Below are positions 17,159 to 24,737 of a DNA stretch of 64,000 nucleotides, one piece after another. The stretch lies in contig NZ_CP108032.1 in assembly GCF_036169555.1 (NCBI RefSeq), positions 6,076,001 to 6,140,000 on the forward strand, written 5' to 3'. The notes beneath the pieces are model-generated. The model made no database searches, was not told where the DNA came from, and saw nothing but the letters and a program-made list of their open reading frames with translations. Numbering within the stretch: the first letter of the stretch is position 1; each line of letters starts with the position of its first letter. Both the position numbers and the translations under genes were made by a program. The DNA is from Streptomyces sp. NBC_00306. Lineage in GTDB: Bacteria; Actinomycetota; Actinomycetes; Streptomycetales; Streptomycetaceae.

Positions 17159-18571
17159 ATGAGAAGTGCTGGGTTCCGCCGTACGCGCCGTTCCGCCGCG
17201 ACCGCGCTCGTCTCCGCGCTCGCCCTGACCGCCCTGGCCGCCTGCGGCACGAGCAGCAGCGGTGACAACGACGAGGGATCCGGCGGCGGTTCGTCCGACC
17301 CGTCAGCTCCGCTGGACCCGAAGACCAAGCTGACGCTGACGATCGACTGCATGCCGCCGGCTGCGAAGGCCGCGGAACTCAAGGAGTGGAAAGAGGACGT
17401 CAAGGCGTTCAACAAGACGTACCCGAACATCAGGATCGAGGGCCGGTCCACCCCCGGCCAGTGCCTGGAGCCGCCGCGGTTCACCGCGATGCTCAAGGCC
17501 AAGTCCCAGCCGGACGTCTTCTACACGTACTTCACGGACCTGACGCAGGTGCTGGACAACGCCGGCGGCGAGGACATCACCGCGTACGTCACCCCGAAGA
17601 CCGTCCCGGCGATCGCGGACATCGACCCGAACGTCCTGAACTCCCTGAAGAAGGACGGCAAGCTCTACGGCCTGCCCACCAGCAACTACACCATGGGCCT
17701 GCTGATCAACCGCAAGCTCTTCCAGCAGGCCGGACTCGATCCCGACGCCCCGCCGACGACCTGGGAGGGCGTCCGCGCGGCCGCGAAGAAGATCGCCGGA
17801 CTCGGCAACGGCATCGCCGGGTTCGGGGAGTACAGCGCCGGCAACACCGGCGGCTGGCACTTCACCGCCCAGATGTACGGCCTCGGCGGGAACATCGTGG
17901 ACGAGAGCGGCAAGAAGGCCGCCTTCAACGACGCGACCGGCAAGCAGGTCGTCGAGAACCTCAAGGCGATGCGCTGGCAGGACGACAGCATGGGCAAGAC
18001 CCAGCTGCTCAAGTGGGGCGACCTGCAGAAGCAGATAGCCAGCGACAAGCTCGGCATGTTCCTCGCCGCGCCCGACGACATCGCGTACATGGTCCAGCAA
18101 CTCGGCGCCAAGTACGAGAACTTCGGCATGGGCCCGATCCCCGGCCAGAAGGCCACCCTCTTCGGCGGCAACAACTACATGGTCAAGAAGGGCATCTCGC
18201 CCGACAAGATCAAGGCCGCCGTCGCCTGGCTCAACTTCAAGAACCTCACGGTCGGCAAGGGCCAGTTCGACTGGGCCCGCACCAAGGCCGACGGTCTGCC
18301 CGTCGGTGTGCCGCAGCCCAACTTCTGGCTGGGCGGCAGCAAGACGAAGGACGACGCGGCGCGCGCGGCCAACGCCACCATGCCGGTCGAGAACTTCAAG
18401 CCCTTCATGGACAACCCGGTGCAGGGCAAGGCGGAGCCGCCCAAGGCGCAGGAGATCTACAAGGTCCTCGACAACGTGATGTCGGGCGTCCTGACCAACA
18501 AGAACGCGGACGCGGGCAAGCTGCTGGCCACCGCCGAGTCGCAGGTCAACCAGATCCTGGCGAACCAGTAG
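17159..18571 (+). CDS. ABC sugar transporter, substrate-binding lipoprotein
   Basis: 470 aa, ATG 17159 with GAAGGGGA ahead. The lipoprotein signal has twin arginines (RRTRRSAATALVSALALTALAAC) and the lipobox LAAC, so the protein is anchored to the outer face of the membrane. It is a family 1 extracellular solute-binding protein, with INRKLFQQAGLDPDAPPTTW, FGEYSAGNTGGWHFTAQMYG and GGNNYMVKKG. It delivers an oligosaccharide to the two permeases encoded 3 bp and about 1 kb downstream. Given the GH87 glucanase and GH13 enzyme in the same locus, alpha-1,3-glucan oligosaccharides are the inferred cargo. The 134-bp gap after lacI shows no copy of the operator, so this operon may be read through from lacI or use its own promoter. 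Confidence 0.92.
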   Translation: MRSAGFRRTRRSAATALVSALALTALAACGTSSSGDNDEGSGGGSSDPSAPLDPKTKLTLTIDCMPPAAKAAELKEWKEDVKAFNKTYPNIRIEGRSTPGQCLEPPRFTAMLKAKSQPDVFYTYFTDLTQVLDNAGGEDITAYVTPKTVPAIADIDPNVLNSLKKDGKLYGLPTSNYTMGLLINRKLFQQAGLDPDAPPTTWEGVRAAAKKIAGLGNGIAGFGEYSAGNTGGWHFTAQMYGLGGNIVDESGKKAAFNDATGKQVVENLKAMRWQDDSMGKTQLLKWGDLQKQIASDKLGMFLAAPDDIAYMVQQLGAKYENFGMGPIPGQKATLFGGNNYMVKKGISPDKIKAAVAWLNFKNLTVGKGQFDWARTKADGLPVGVPQPNFWLGGSKTKDDAARAANATMPVENFKPFMDNPVQGKAEPPKAQEIYKVLDNVMSGVLTNKNADAGKLLATAESQVNQILANQ

Positions 18572-18574
18572 CCG

Positions 18575-19531
18575 ATGTCGGCCCCCACTCTCATCCCACG
18601 CAAGGCCGCACCGCGTCCCGGGCGCGGCGGCGGGCCCCGTACGAACGCGTCGAGGGAGGCGTTCGTACGGGCCCTGCGCCGCAATCTGTCGGCGCACGGC
18701 TTTCTGATCGGCGCCGTCGTCTGCTTCTCGTTCTTCTCCTGGTATCCCATGGTCAGGGAGTTCATCCTGGCCTTCCAGAAGACCGAGAACGGACAGACCA
18801 CCTGGGCCGGCTGGTCCAACCTGACCACCGTCTTCAACGACCCGGCGTTCTGGCAGGCCTGGCGCAACACCCTCCTGTTCACGGGGCTCGCGCTGGTCTT
18901 CGGATTCATCGTCCCGTTCGTCGTCGCCCTGGTCCTCAACGAGTTCCGCCACGGACAGGGGTTCCTGCGCCTGCTCGTCTACCTGCCCGTGATGCTGCCG
19001 CCGGTCGCCTCGGTCCTGCTGTTCAAGTACCTCTACGACCCGGGCTACGGACTGCTGAACCGGCTCCTGGAGCTCGCGCACCTTCCCCAGCAGCAATGGC
19101 TCCAGGATCCCGACACCGCGATGCTCTCCGTGGTCATCGCCGCCACCTGGATGAACATGGGCGGCGCCACCCTCATCTACCTGGCCGCCCTCCAGGGCAT
19201 ACCGGGGGAGCTCTACGAGGCGGCCGAGCTGGACGGCGCCGGCGTGCTGCGCAAGATCTGGTACGTCACCATCCCGCAGACCCGGCTCATCCTCTCGCTG
19301 ATGCTGCTGATGCAGATCATCGCGACGATGCAGGTCTTCACCGAGCCGTTCCTGCTCGCCGGCGGCGCCGGCCCCGAGGGCTCGACCACCACGGTCGTCT
19401 ATCTGATCTACCAGTACGCCTTCAACTTCAACAACTACGGCAGCGCGGCCGCGCTCGGCCTGGTCCTGCTCGTACTGCTCGCGGGATTCTCCGCGGCGTA
19501 CGTCCGGCTCAGCCGCGCCGAGGAAGAGTAG
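18575..19531 (+). CDS. ABC sugar transporter permease, MalF type
   Basis: 318 aa, beginning 3 bp after the binding-protein stop. An N-terminal basic tail of about 40 residues precedes six membrane spans. The EAA loop that contacts the ATPase reads YEAAELDGAGVLRKIWYVTIP. An extended periplasmic loop after TM1 (EFILAFQKTENGQTTWAGW) is typical of the first permease of carbohydrate importers of the CUT1 class. It pairs with the next gene. No ATP-binding subunit is encoded anywhere in the locus; streptomycetes commonly use the shared ATPase MsiK for such systems. Confidence 0.92.
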   Translation: MSAPTLIPRKAAPRPGRGGGPRTNASREAFVRALRRNLSAHGFLIGAVVCFSFFSWYPMVREFILAFQKTENGQTTWAGWSNLTTVFNDPAFWQAWRNTLLFTGLALVFGFIVPFVVALVLNEFRHGQGFLRLLVYLPVMLPPVASVLLFKYLYDPGYGLLNRLLELAHLPQQQWLQDPDTAMLSVVIAATWMNMGGATLIYLAALQGIPGELYEAAELDGAGVLRKIWYVTIPQTRLILSLMLLMQIIATMQVFTEPFLLAGGAGPEGSTTTVVYLIYQYAFNFNNYGSAAALGLVLLVLLAGFSAAYVRLSRAEEE

Positions 19532-19545
19532 GCGGGAAGACGGCC

Positions 19546-20421
19546 ATGACCACACGTACGCTCATCTCACCGGCCCAACTCGCCAGGCCCCGCGGCAGAC
19601 TGCTCTACTGGACCGCCTTCGTCCTGGTGATGGTCCTGTTCACGCTCGTCTTCCTCGGACCGCTCTACTGGATGGTCTCCGGCGGGCTCAAGACCACCCA
19701 GGAAGTCGTCCAGTCGCCGCCCACCCTGGTCCCGGGCTCGGTGAATCCGGAGAACTACTCCCGGGCCTGGGAGGTGATGGACCTCTCCCGGCTGCTGTTC
19801 AACACGCTCTACTACGCCTTCGGGGCGCTCGCGTTCCAGCTGGTCTTCGACGTCGCCGCGGCCTACTCGCTCTCCCGGCTGCGGCCCGTCTTCGGCAAGG
19901 CCATCCTCGCGATGATGCTGGTGACGCTCATGATCCCGGCCACCGTTCTCGTCGTACCCCAGTACCTGACGGTGCTGGACGTCCCGATCGTCGAGCGCAA
20001 CCTGCTCAACTCGCCCTGGGCGATCTGGCTTCCGTCGGTCACCAACGCCTTCAACATCTTCCTGCTCAAGCGGTTCTTCGACTCGATCCCGCACGAGCTG
20101 CTCGACGCGGCCGCCATCGACGGCGCGTCCCGGTTCAGAACCCTGTGGTCGGTGGTGCTGCCGATCTCGCGGCCCATCCTGGGTGTCGTGTCGATCTTCG
20201 CGGTCGTCGGCGTCTGGAAGGACTTCCTCTGGCCGATGCTCACCCTGCCCGACCCGACCAAACAGACGCTCAACGTCGGTATCTACTCGCTCTCCAACGG
20301 CGTGCCGGAGAACGTGCTGATCGCCGCGCTCACGATCGCCTCGATCCCCACACTCCTGATCTTCCTCGCCTTCCAGCGCAACATCATGAGCGGTCTCACC
20401 GCGGGCGGACTCAAGGGCTGA
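19546..20421 (+). CDS. ABC sugar transporter permease, MalG type
   Basis: 291 aa, ATG 19546 behind GGGAAGA, 14 bp after the first permease. Six spans; the EAA motif is HELLDAAAIDGASRFRTLWSVVLP. The protein ends NIMSGLTAGGLKG, the usual C-terminus of CUT1 MalG-like permeases. It is the second half of the membrane channel for the sugar captured by the upstream lipoprotein. Confidence 0.92.
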   Translation: MTTRTLISPAQLARPRGRLLYWTAFVLVMVLFTLVFLGPLYWMVSGGLKTTQEVVQSPPTLVPGSVNPENYSRAWEVMDLSRLLFNTLYYAFGALAFQLVFDVAAAYSLSRLRPVFGKAILAMMLVTLMIPATVLVVPQYLTVLDVPIVERNLLNSPWAIWLPSVTNAFNIFLLKRFFDSIPHELLDAAAIDGASRFRTLWSVVLPISRPILGVVSIFAVVGVWKDFLWPMLTLPDPTKQTLNVGIYSLSNGVPENVLIAALTIASIPTLLIFLAFQRNIMSGLTAGGLKG

Positions 20422-20453
20422 CCTCGGCCCGCACCGCCCGTTCCCCCTCGAGT

Positions 20454-20504
20454 CTCCGCCGCCGGCCCTGCCCTGGCGCCCCGCTGTCCGGGCCGGCGGC
20501 GGAG
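20454..20504 (+). terminator. Long-stem hairpin between permease and alpha-glucosidase genes
   Basis: Perfect 15-bp arms (ctccgccgccggccc / gggccggcggcggag) around a 21-nt loop, in the 108-bp gap. It could terminate part of the transcripts or protect the importer mRNA 3' end, lowering expression of the downstream hydrolase. Confidence 0.6.
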
Positions 20505-20529
20505 TCCCACCTGCCCGAAAGGACCTCAC

Positions 20530-22131
20530 GTGGCAGCCCCTCTGGATCACACGGACGACTGGTGGCGCGCCGCCGCCATCTATCAGGTCTACGTACGCAG
20601 CTTCGCCGACGGTGACGGCGACGGCACCGGTGATCTCGCCGGGGTGCGGGCCCGGCTGCCCTACCTCGCCGAACTCGGCATCGACGCCATCTGGTTCAAC
20701 CCCTGGTACCTCTCACCGATGGCGGACGGCGGCTACGACGTCGCCGACTACCGTGCCATCGACCCGGCCTTCGGCACCCTCGCCGAGGCCGAGAAGCTCA
20801 TCAGCGAGGCACGCGGACTGGGCATCCGCACCATCGTCGACATCGTGCCCAACCATCTGTCGGACCAGCACGCCTGGTTCCGGGCCGCGGTCGCGGCAGG
20901 GCCCGGCAGCGCGGAGCGCGAGCTGTTCCACTTCCGTCCCGGCCGTGGCGAGAACGGTGAACTGCCGCCCAACAACTGGCCGTCGCAGTTCTCGGGGGAG
21001 ACCTGGACCAGGGTCGCGGACGGCGAGTGGTATCTGCATCTGTTCACGCCCGAGCAGCCGGACCTCAACTGGAGTCACCCGGTCGTCCGCCAGGAGCACG
21101 AGGACGTCCTGCGCTTCTGGTTCGAGCGGGGAGCCGCCGGCGTCCGCATCGACTCGGCCGCCCTGTGCGCCAAGGACCCCGATCTGCCGGACGCCGCCGA
21201 GGACGACACCACCCCTTACGTCGACCGCGACGAACTGCACGACATCTACCGCTCCTGGCGGGCCGTCGCCGACGAGTACAACGGTGTCCTCATCGGCGAA
21301 CTGTGGGTGCCCGACCCGGACCGGTTCTCGCGCTATCTGCGCCCCGACGAGCTGCACACCGCGTTCAACTTCGACTTTCTCGCCCGGCCCTGGGACGCGG
21401 CGGAGCTGCGTGCCTCCATCGACACGACGCTGGCCTTCCACGCGCCGGTGGGCGCGCCCGCCACCTGGGTGCTCTGCAACCACGACGTGACCCGCACGGT
21501 CACCCGCTACGGACGGGCCGAGGACACCGGCTTCGACTTCGCCAAGAAGCGCTTCGGTACACCGTCCGACCTGGTGACCGGAACCCGGCGGGCACGCGCC
21601 GCCGCCCTGCTCTCGCTCGCGCTGCCCGGCAGCGTCTATCTGTTCCAGGGCGAGGAACTGGGCCTCCCCGAGGCGGACATACCGCTGGACCGCATCCAGG
21701 ACCCGATGCATTTCCGTTCGCTCGGGGTGGACCCCGGACGGGACGGCTGCCGGGTGCCCCTGCCGTGGCGCGCGGACGCCCCGCACTACGGCTTCGGTTC
21801 CGAGCAGGAGCCCTGGCTGCCGCAGCCCGCGGACTGGTCTGCCTACGCAGCCGACCGGCAGGCCGCGACGGAGGACTCCATGCTCGTCCTCTACCGCGAA
21901 GCCCTGCGCCTGCGCCGCACCGAAACGGGCTTCGGCGACGGTCCCCTGAACTGGCTGCCATCCGCCCAGGACGTCCTCGCCTTCGTCCGGACCGGCGGGC
22001 TGATCTGCGTCGTCAACCTCTCCGAGGAACCCGTCGAACTCCCCGGCCACACAAGGGTCCTGCTGACGAGCGGCCCTCTGGACGACGGCGGGCGGCTCCC
22101 GCAGGACACGGCGGCCTGGCTGCGGTCCTGA
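20530..22131 (+). CDS. GH13 alpha-glucosidase (oligo-alpha-glucosidase type)
   Basis: 533 aa with no signal peptide, so intracellular. GTG 20530 with AAAGGACC ahead. The classical GH13 regions are present: IDAIWFNPWY; DIVPNH (region I); GVRIDSAAL with nucleophile Asp208 (region II); LIGELWVPD with acid/base Glu257 (region III); CNHDVTR with Asp319 (region IV). The N-terminal WWRAAAIYQVYVRSFADGDGDGTGDL is typical of oligo-1,6-glucosidases and alpha-glucosidases, and FQGEELGLPE follows. It probably releases glucose from imported alpha-gluco-oligosaccharides. Linkage specificity (1,3, 1,4 or 1,6) cannot be read from the sequence. Last gene of the locus. Confidence 0.9.
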   Translation: MAAPLDHTDDWWRAAAIYQVYVRSFADGDGDGTGDLAGVRARLPYLAELGIDAIWFNPWYLSPMADGGYDVADYRAIDPAFGTLAEAEKLISEARGLGIRTIVDIVPNHLSDQHAWFRAAVAAGPGSAERELFHFRPGRGENGELPPNNWPSQFSGETWTRVADGEWYLHLFTPEQPDLNWSHPVVRQEHEDVLRFWFERGAAGVRIDSAALCAKDPDLPDAAEDDTTPYVDRDELHDIYRSWRAVADEYNGVLIGELWVPDPDRFSRYLRPDELHTAFNFDFLARPWDAAELRASIDTTLAFHAPVGAPATWVLCNHDVTRTVTRYGRAEDTGFDFAKKRFGTPSDLVTGTRRARAAALLSLALPGSVYLFQGEELGLPEADIPLDRIQDPMHFRSLGVDPGRDGCRVPLPWRADAPHYGFGSEQEPWLPQPADWSAYAADRQAATEDSMLVLYREALRLRRTETGFGDGPLNWLPSAQDVLAFVRTGGLICVVNLSEEPVELPGHTRVLLTSGPLDDGGRLPQDTAAWLRS

Positions 22132-22135
22132 CCCG

Positions 22136-22154
22136 CGGCCGGGGCCGCCGGCCG
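22136..22154. terminator. Hairpin between convergent GH13 and citrate synthase genes
   Basis: cggccgg / ccggccg, 7-bp arms with a 5-nt loop, 4 nt after the GH13 stop. Possible terminator. Confidence 0.4.
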
Positions 22155-22225
22155 TCCGTAGGTCTCAGGGCCTGCCGCTGCCGACGGACGCGCGCCGCCC
22201 GCCCACCATGGCCCTCTCCGCCCGT

Positions 22226-23461
22226 TCACGGCGCGGGCCTGGGCGGGCGGGGGCCGCTGTAGTGACCGCTCGGCCGCATCCGCAGCGGCTGCTCCTCGTA
22301 CTCCTCGAGCGCATGCGCGATCCAGCCTGCCGTACGCGCCACGGCGAACACGGTCTCACCCGCCTCGGCCGGCATCCCCGACGACAGCGAGAGCACGGCG
22401 AGCGCCATGTCGACATTGGCGTGCAACTCCACATGACGGGCGGTCGTCGACTCCACCTCACGAGCCGCGTCCAGTGCCGGACCGGCGGCCGGGATCTGCT
22501 CCAACGCACCGAACAGGGCCTCGGCGCGCGGGTCCTGGGCCGGGTACAGACGGTGCCCGAGCCCCGGGACCCGGCGTCCCGCCCGAAGATGGTCGGCGAC
22601 GACCGGTGCCGCCCCGCCGCGTTCGAGCACATCGGCGAGCATCCGGTGGGCGAGCCCGCTGGCCGCCCCGTGCAGCGGCCCGTCCAGCGCGCCGAGTCCG
22701 GCGGACACGACGGCGTACGGATGGGCGCGCGCGGAGGCGGCGACCCGCACCGCGAGGGTGGACGCGGCCAGGTCGTGGTCGATGAGCAGCGAGAGCGCCA
22801 TGTCCAGGGCGCGCAGAAACGCCTCGTCGGGGCGCATCGCGGTGAGCCGTGACCACAGCCGCCAGGCCAGCCGGCCCTCTCCCCGGTGCGGCTCACCGAC
22901 CCTGGGGAGCGCGTCGACCAGGACGGGGATCAGGGAGCGGGCGCTGCCGAGGACGGCGTCACGGCCGAGGTCGAAGCGGAGCGGATCGGCGACGGCCGCG
23001 GCGATGGCCGCCACCCGGAGCCGGTCCGTGGACCCGCTGTGCACGGGCAGCGCCTCGACCGCCCGGCGGGCGGCGGCCAGCGGCTCGGGCGGGGAGGTGA
23101 AGCGGATGCCGCTGTGCAGTGTGCCGGTCCAGAGCCAGTCGGCGATCTCCTCGTAGGAGTGGCTGCGGGCCAGCTCCGTGGCGTCCACCCCGCGGAAGTA
23201 GTACCGGTCCTTGTCGATCAGCGTGATGCCGGTACGGATCCGCTGGGTGACGTCACTGCCGGCCGAGGGCTCGCGCCGCCCCTTGCGGACGAGCGCGTCG
23301 ACCTCCTTGGCGTCGAAGGTGCTGCCGCGGCCGGTGGGGTCGCGGCGGCTGGAGAGCTGTCCGCGGCTGACGTACGCGTACACCGTCTCGGGTTTCACGC
23401 CGAGCCGCTCGGCCGCCTCGCGCGTGGTGATCCGGTCCGTCTCCGGTGCGTTCTCCGTCAT
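22226..23461 (-). CDS. Citrate synthase homologue with N-terminal helix-turn-helix domain
   Basis: 411 aa. Residues about 8-62 are a MerR/excisionase-like DNA-binding domain: ITTREAAERLGVKPETVYAY, then SRGQLSSRRDPTGRGSTFD. The rest is a citrate synthase fold keeping the main active-site residues: His in DHDLAAST, His in GPLHGAA, GLGHRLYP, and Asp in HANVDMALA. The ATG at 23461 follows a -10-like TACGGT by 7 nt; an ATG at 23479 lies inside the operator palindrome. It is divergent from a conventional citrate synthase gene. Such fusions are known in actinobacteria, but I know no proven function. An acyl-CoA- or oxaloacetate-sensing regulator that also controls its own promoter is a reasonable hypothesis, and catalysis is not excluded. 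Confidence 0.85.
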   Translation of the reverse strand: MTENAPETDRITTREAAERLGVKPETVYAYVSRGQLSSRRDPTGRGSTFDAKEVDALVRKGRREPSAGSDVTQRIRTGITLIDKDRYYFRGVDATELARSHSYEEIADWLWTGTLHSGIRFTSPPEPLAAARRAVEALPVHSGSTDRLRVAAIAAAVADPLRFDLGRDAVLGSARSLIPVLVDALPRVGEPHRGEGRLAWRLWSRLTAMRPDEAFLRALDMALSLLIDHDLAASTLAVRVAASARAHPYAVVSAGLGALDGPLHGAASGLAHRMLADVLERGGAAPVVADHLRAGRRVPGLGHRLYPAQDPRAEALFGALEQIPAAGPALDAAREVESTTARHVELHANVDMALAVLSLSSGMPAEAGETVFAVARTAGWIAHALEEYEEQPLRMRPSGHYSGPRPPRPAP

Positions 23462-23468
23462 GAGGAAC

Positions 23469-23474
23469 ACCGTA
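23469..23474 (-). promoter_or_regulatory. -10 box of leftward (HTH-citrate synthase) promoter
   Basis: On the minus strand TACGGT, 7 nt before ATG 23461. The palindrome 23478-23496 fills the space where the spacer and -35 box would be. Confidence 0.5.
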
Positions 23475-23477
23475 CAC

Positions 23478-23513
23478 ATATTGATTCAATCAATATTGAC
23501 AGTGATGCAATCA
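23478..23513. promoter_or_regulatory. AT-rich double operator between divergent citrate synthase genes
   Basis: A perfect palindrome atattgatt-c-aatcaatat (23478-23496) contains TGATTCAATCA (23482-23492). A second copy, TGATGCAATCA, lies at 23503-23513, exactly 21 bp (two helical turns) away. The stretch is strikingly AT-rich for this genome. One copy sits in each divergent core promoter, so one regulator could control both genes. Confidence 0.75.
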
Positions 23514-23525
23514 AGCATGGACAGT
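23496..23525 (+). promoter_or_regulatory. Rightward promoter of citrate synthase gene
   Basis: A consensus -35 TTGACA (23496-23501), 18-nt spacer, then GACAGT (23520-23525), which keeps the A2 and T6 of a -10 box. The spacer contains the second TGATnCAATCA copy. Confidence 0.6.
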
Positions 23526-23548
23526 CGAATCTATTCAAGGAGGCTGTT

Positions 23549-24685
23549 ATGCAGATGGACGTACCGCGCGGACTCGCCGGGGTCGTGGTCACCGACACCG
23601 CACTGGGAGATGTCCGGGGGCGGGAGGGCTTCTACCACTACCGCCAGTACTCGGCCGTCGAGCTCGCGCAGAGCACCGGGTTCGAGGACGTCTGGCATCT
23701 GATGTTCTACGGGGAGCTCCCCGACGCCGACCGGCGCCGGACCTTCCTCGCCGAGACGGCGTCCTTGCGCCGGCTGCCCGACGTCGTACGGGCGGCACTG
23801 CCGGGGATCGCCCGCGCCGGCGCGCCGTCCGGCCAGCTGTCCGGGCTGCGGACGGCGCTCTCGCTGCTGGGAGCCGCCTCCGGACTGCGGCCGGTCTACG
23901 ACCTCGACACCGAGTCCCGCCGCAGGGACGCGCTGGCCGCGTGCGCCGTCGTCCCGACGCTGCTCACCGCGCTGTACCGGCTGGGCCGGGGGCTCGAACC
24001 GGTCGAACCGCGCGAGGACCTGCCGTTCGCGGCCAACTACCTCTACATGCTGTCCGGTTCGGAGCCGGAACCCGCCCGGGCCAGGGCGATCGAGCAGTAC
24101 CTCATCTCCACCGTCGACCACGGCTTCAACGCTTCCACCTTCACCGCCCGGGTCATCGCGTCCACGGGCGCGGACCTCGCGGCCTGCCTGGTCGGCGCGA
24201 CGGGCGCGCTCTCGGGCCCTCTGCACGGCGGCGCCCCGAGCCGCGCCCTGGACACCCTCGACGCCATCGGCACCCCGGACCGCATCGACCCCTGGATCCG
24301 CGAACGGGTCCTCGCGGGCGAACGCATCATGGGCTTCGGCCACCCCGTCTACCGCACCGAGGACCCGCGCTCCCGCATGCTGCGCGGCATCGCGGAGAGC
24401 TTCGGTGGCCCCCTGGTGGAGTTCGCGGTCCAGGTGGAGGCGCAGGTCGAGGCGATCCTGGCGGAACTGAAGCCGGGCCGGGAACTGCACACGAACGTGG
24501 AGTTCTACGCGGGCGTGGTCATGGAGCTGTGCGGACTGCCGCGGGAGATGTTCACGCCGACGTTCTGCGCGGCGAGGGTGGTGGGCTGGAGCGCGAACAT
24601 CCTGGAGCAGTCAGAGGACTCCAAGATCATCCGCCCGGCGGCGAGGTATGTCGGGCCGCCGCCGGTGCTGCCGCGGGCGTCCTGA
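23549..24685 (+). CDS. Citrate synthase (2-methylcitrate synthase possible)
   Basis: 378 aa, ATG 23549 with a strong AAGGAGG 5 nt upstream. Condenses acetyl-CoA (or propionyl-CoA) with oxaloacetate. Active-site segments: TVDHGFNASTFTARV, LSGPLHGGAPSRA, IMGFGHPVYRTEDPR and HTNVEFYAGVVM. The usual catalytic Asp of the last motif is Glu here, a variant I recall in other short actinobacterial citrate synthases. ILEQSEDSKIIRPAARYVG is the conserved C-terminus. It is paired head-to-head with a homologue carrying a DNA-binding domain. The main housekeeping citrate synthase is probably elsewhere; this one may serve a conditional carbon route. Confidence 0.88.
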   Translation: MQMDVPRGLAGVVVTDTALGDVRGREGFYHYRQYSAVELAQSTGFEDVWHLMFYGELPDADRRRTFLAETASLRRLPDVVRAALPGIARAGAPSGQLSGLRTALSLLGAASGLRPVYDLDTESRRRDALAACAVVPTLLTALYRLGRGLEPVEPREDLPFAANYLYMLSGSEPEPARARAIEQYLISTVDHGFNASTFTARVIASTGADLAACLVGATGALSGPLHGGAPSRALDTLDAIGTPDRIDPWIRERVLAGERIMGFGHPVYRTEDPRSRMLRGIAESFGGPLVEFAVQVEAQVEAILAELKPGRELHTNVEFYAGVVMELCGLPREMFTPTFCAARVVGWSANILEQSEDSKIIRPAARYVGPPPVLPRAS

Positions 24686-24723
24686 AGCGCCGTGCGCGGC
24701 CCGGAGTTGTCGGTCGCGTCCAC

Positions 24724-24729
24724 TACGCT
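24724..24729 (+). promoter_or_regulatory. -10 box, leaderless promoter of COG0523 gene
   Basis: TACGCT, 8 nt before ATG 24738; no ribosome site precedes the start. Confidence 0.45.
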
Positions 24730-24737
24730 CGACCCCC

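Noticed and set aside
23462-23479. Upstream start of the HTH-citrate synthase at ATG 23479
   Set aside because: It overlaps the palindrome and the presumed promoter; ATG 23461 has the leaderless spacing.
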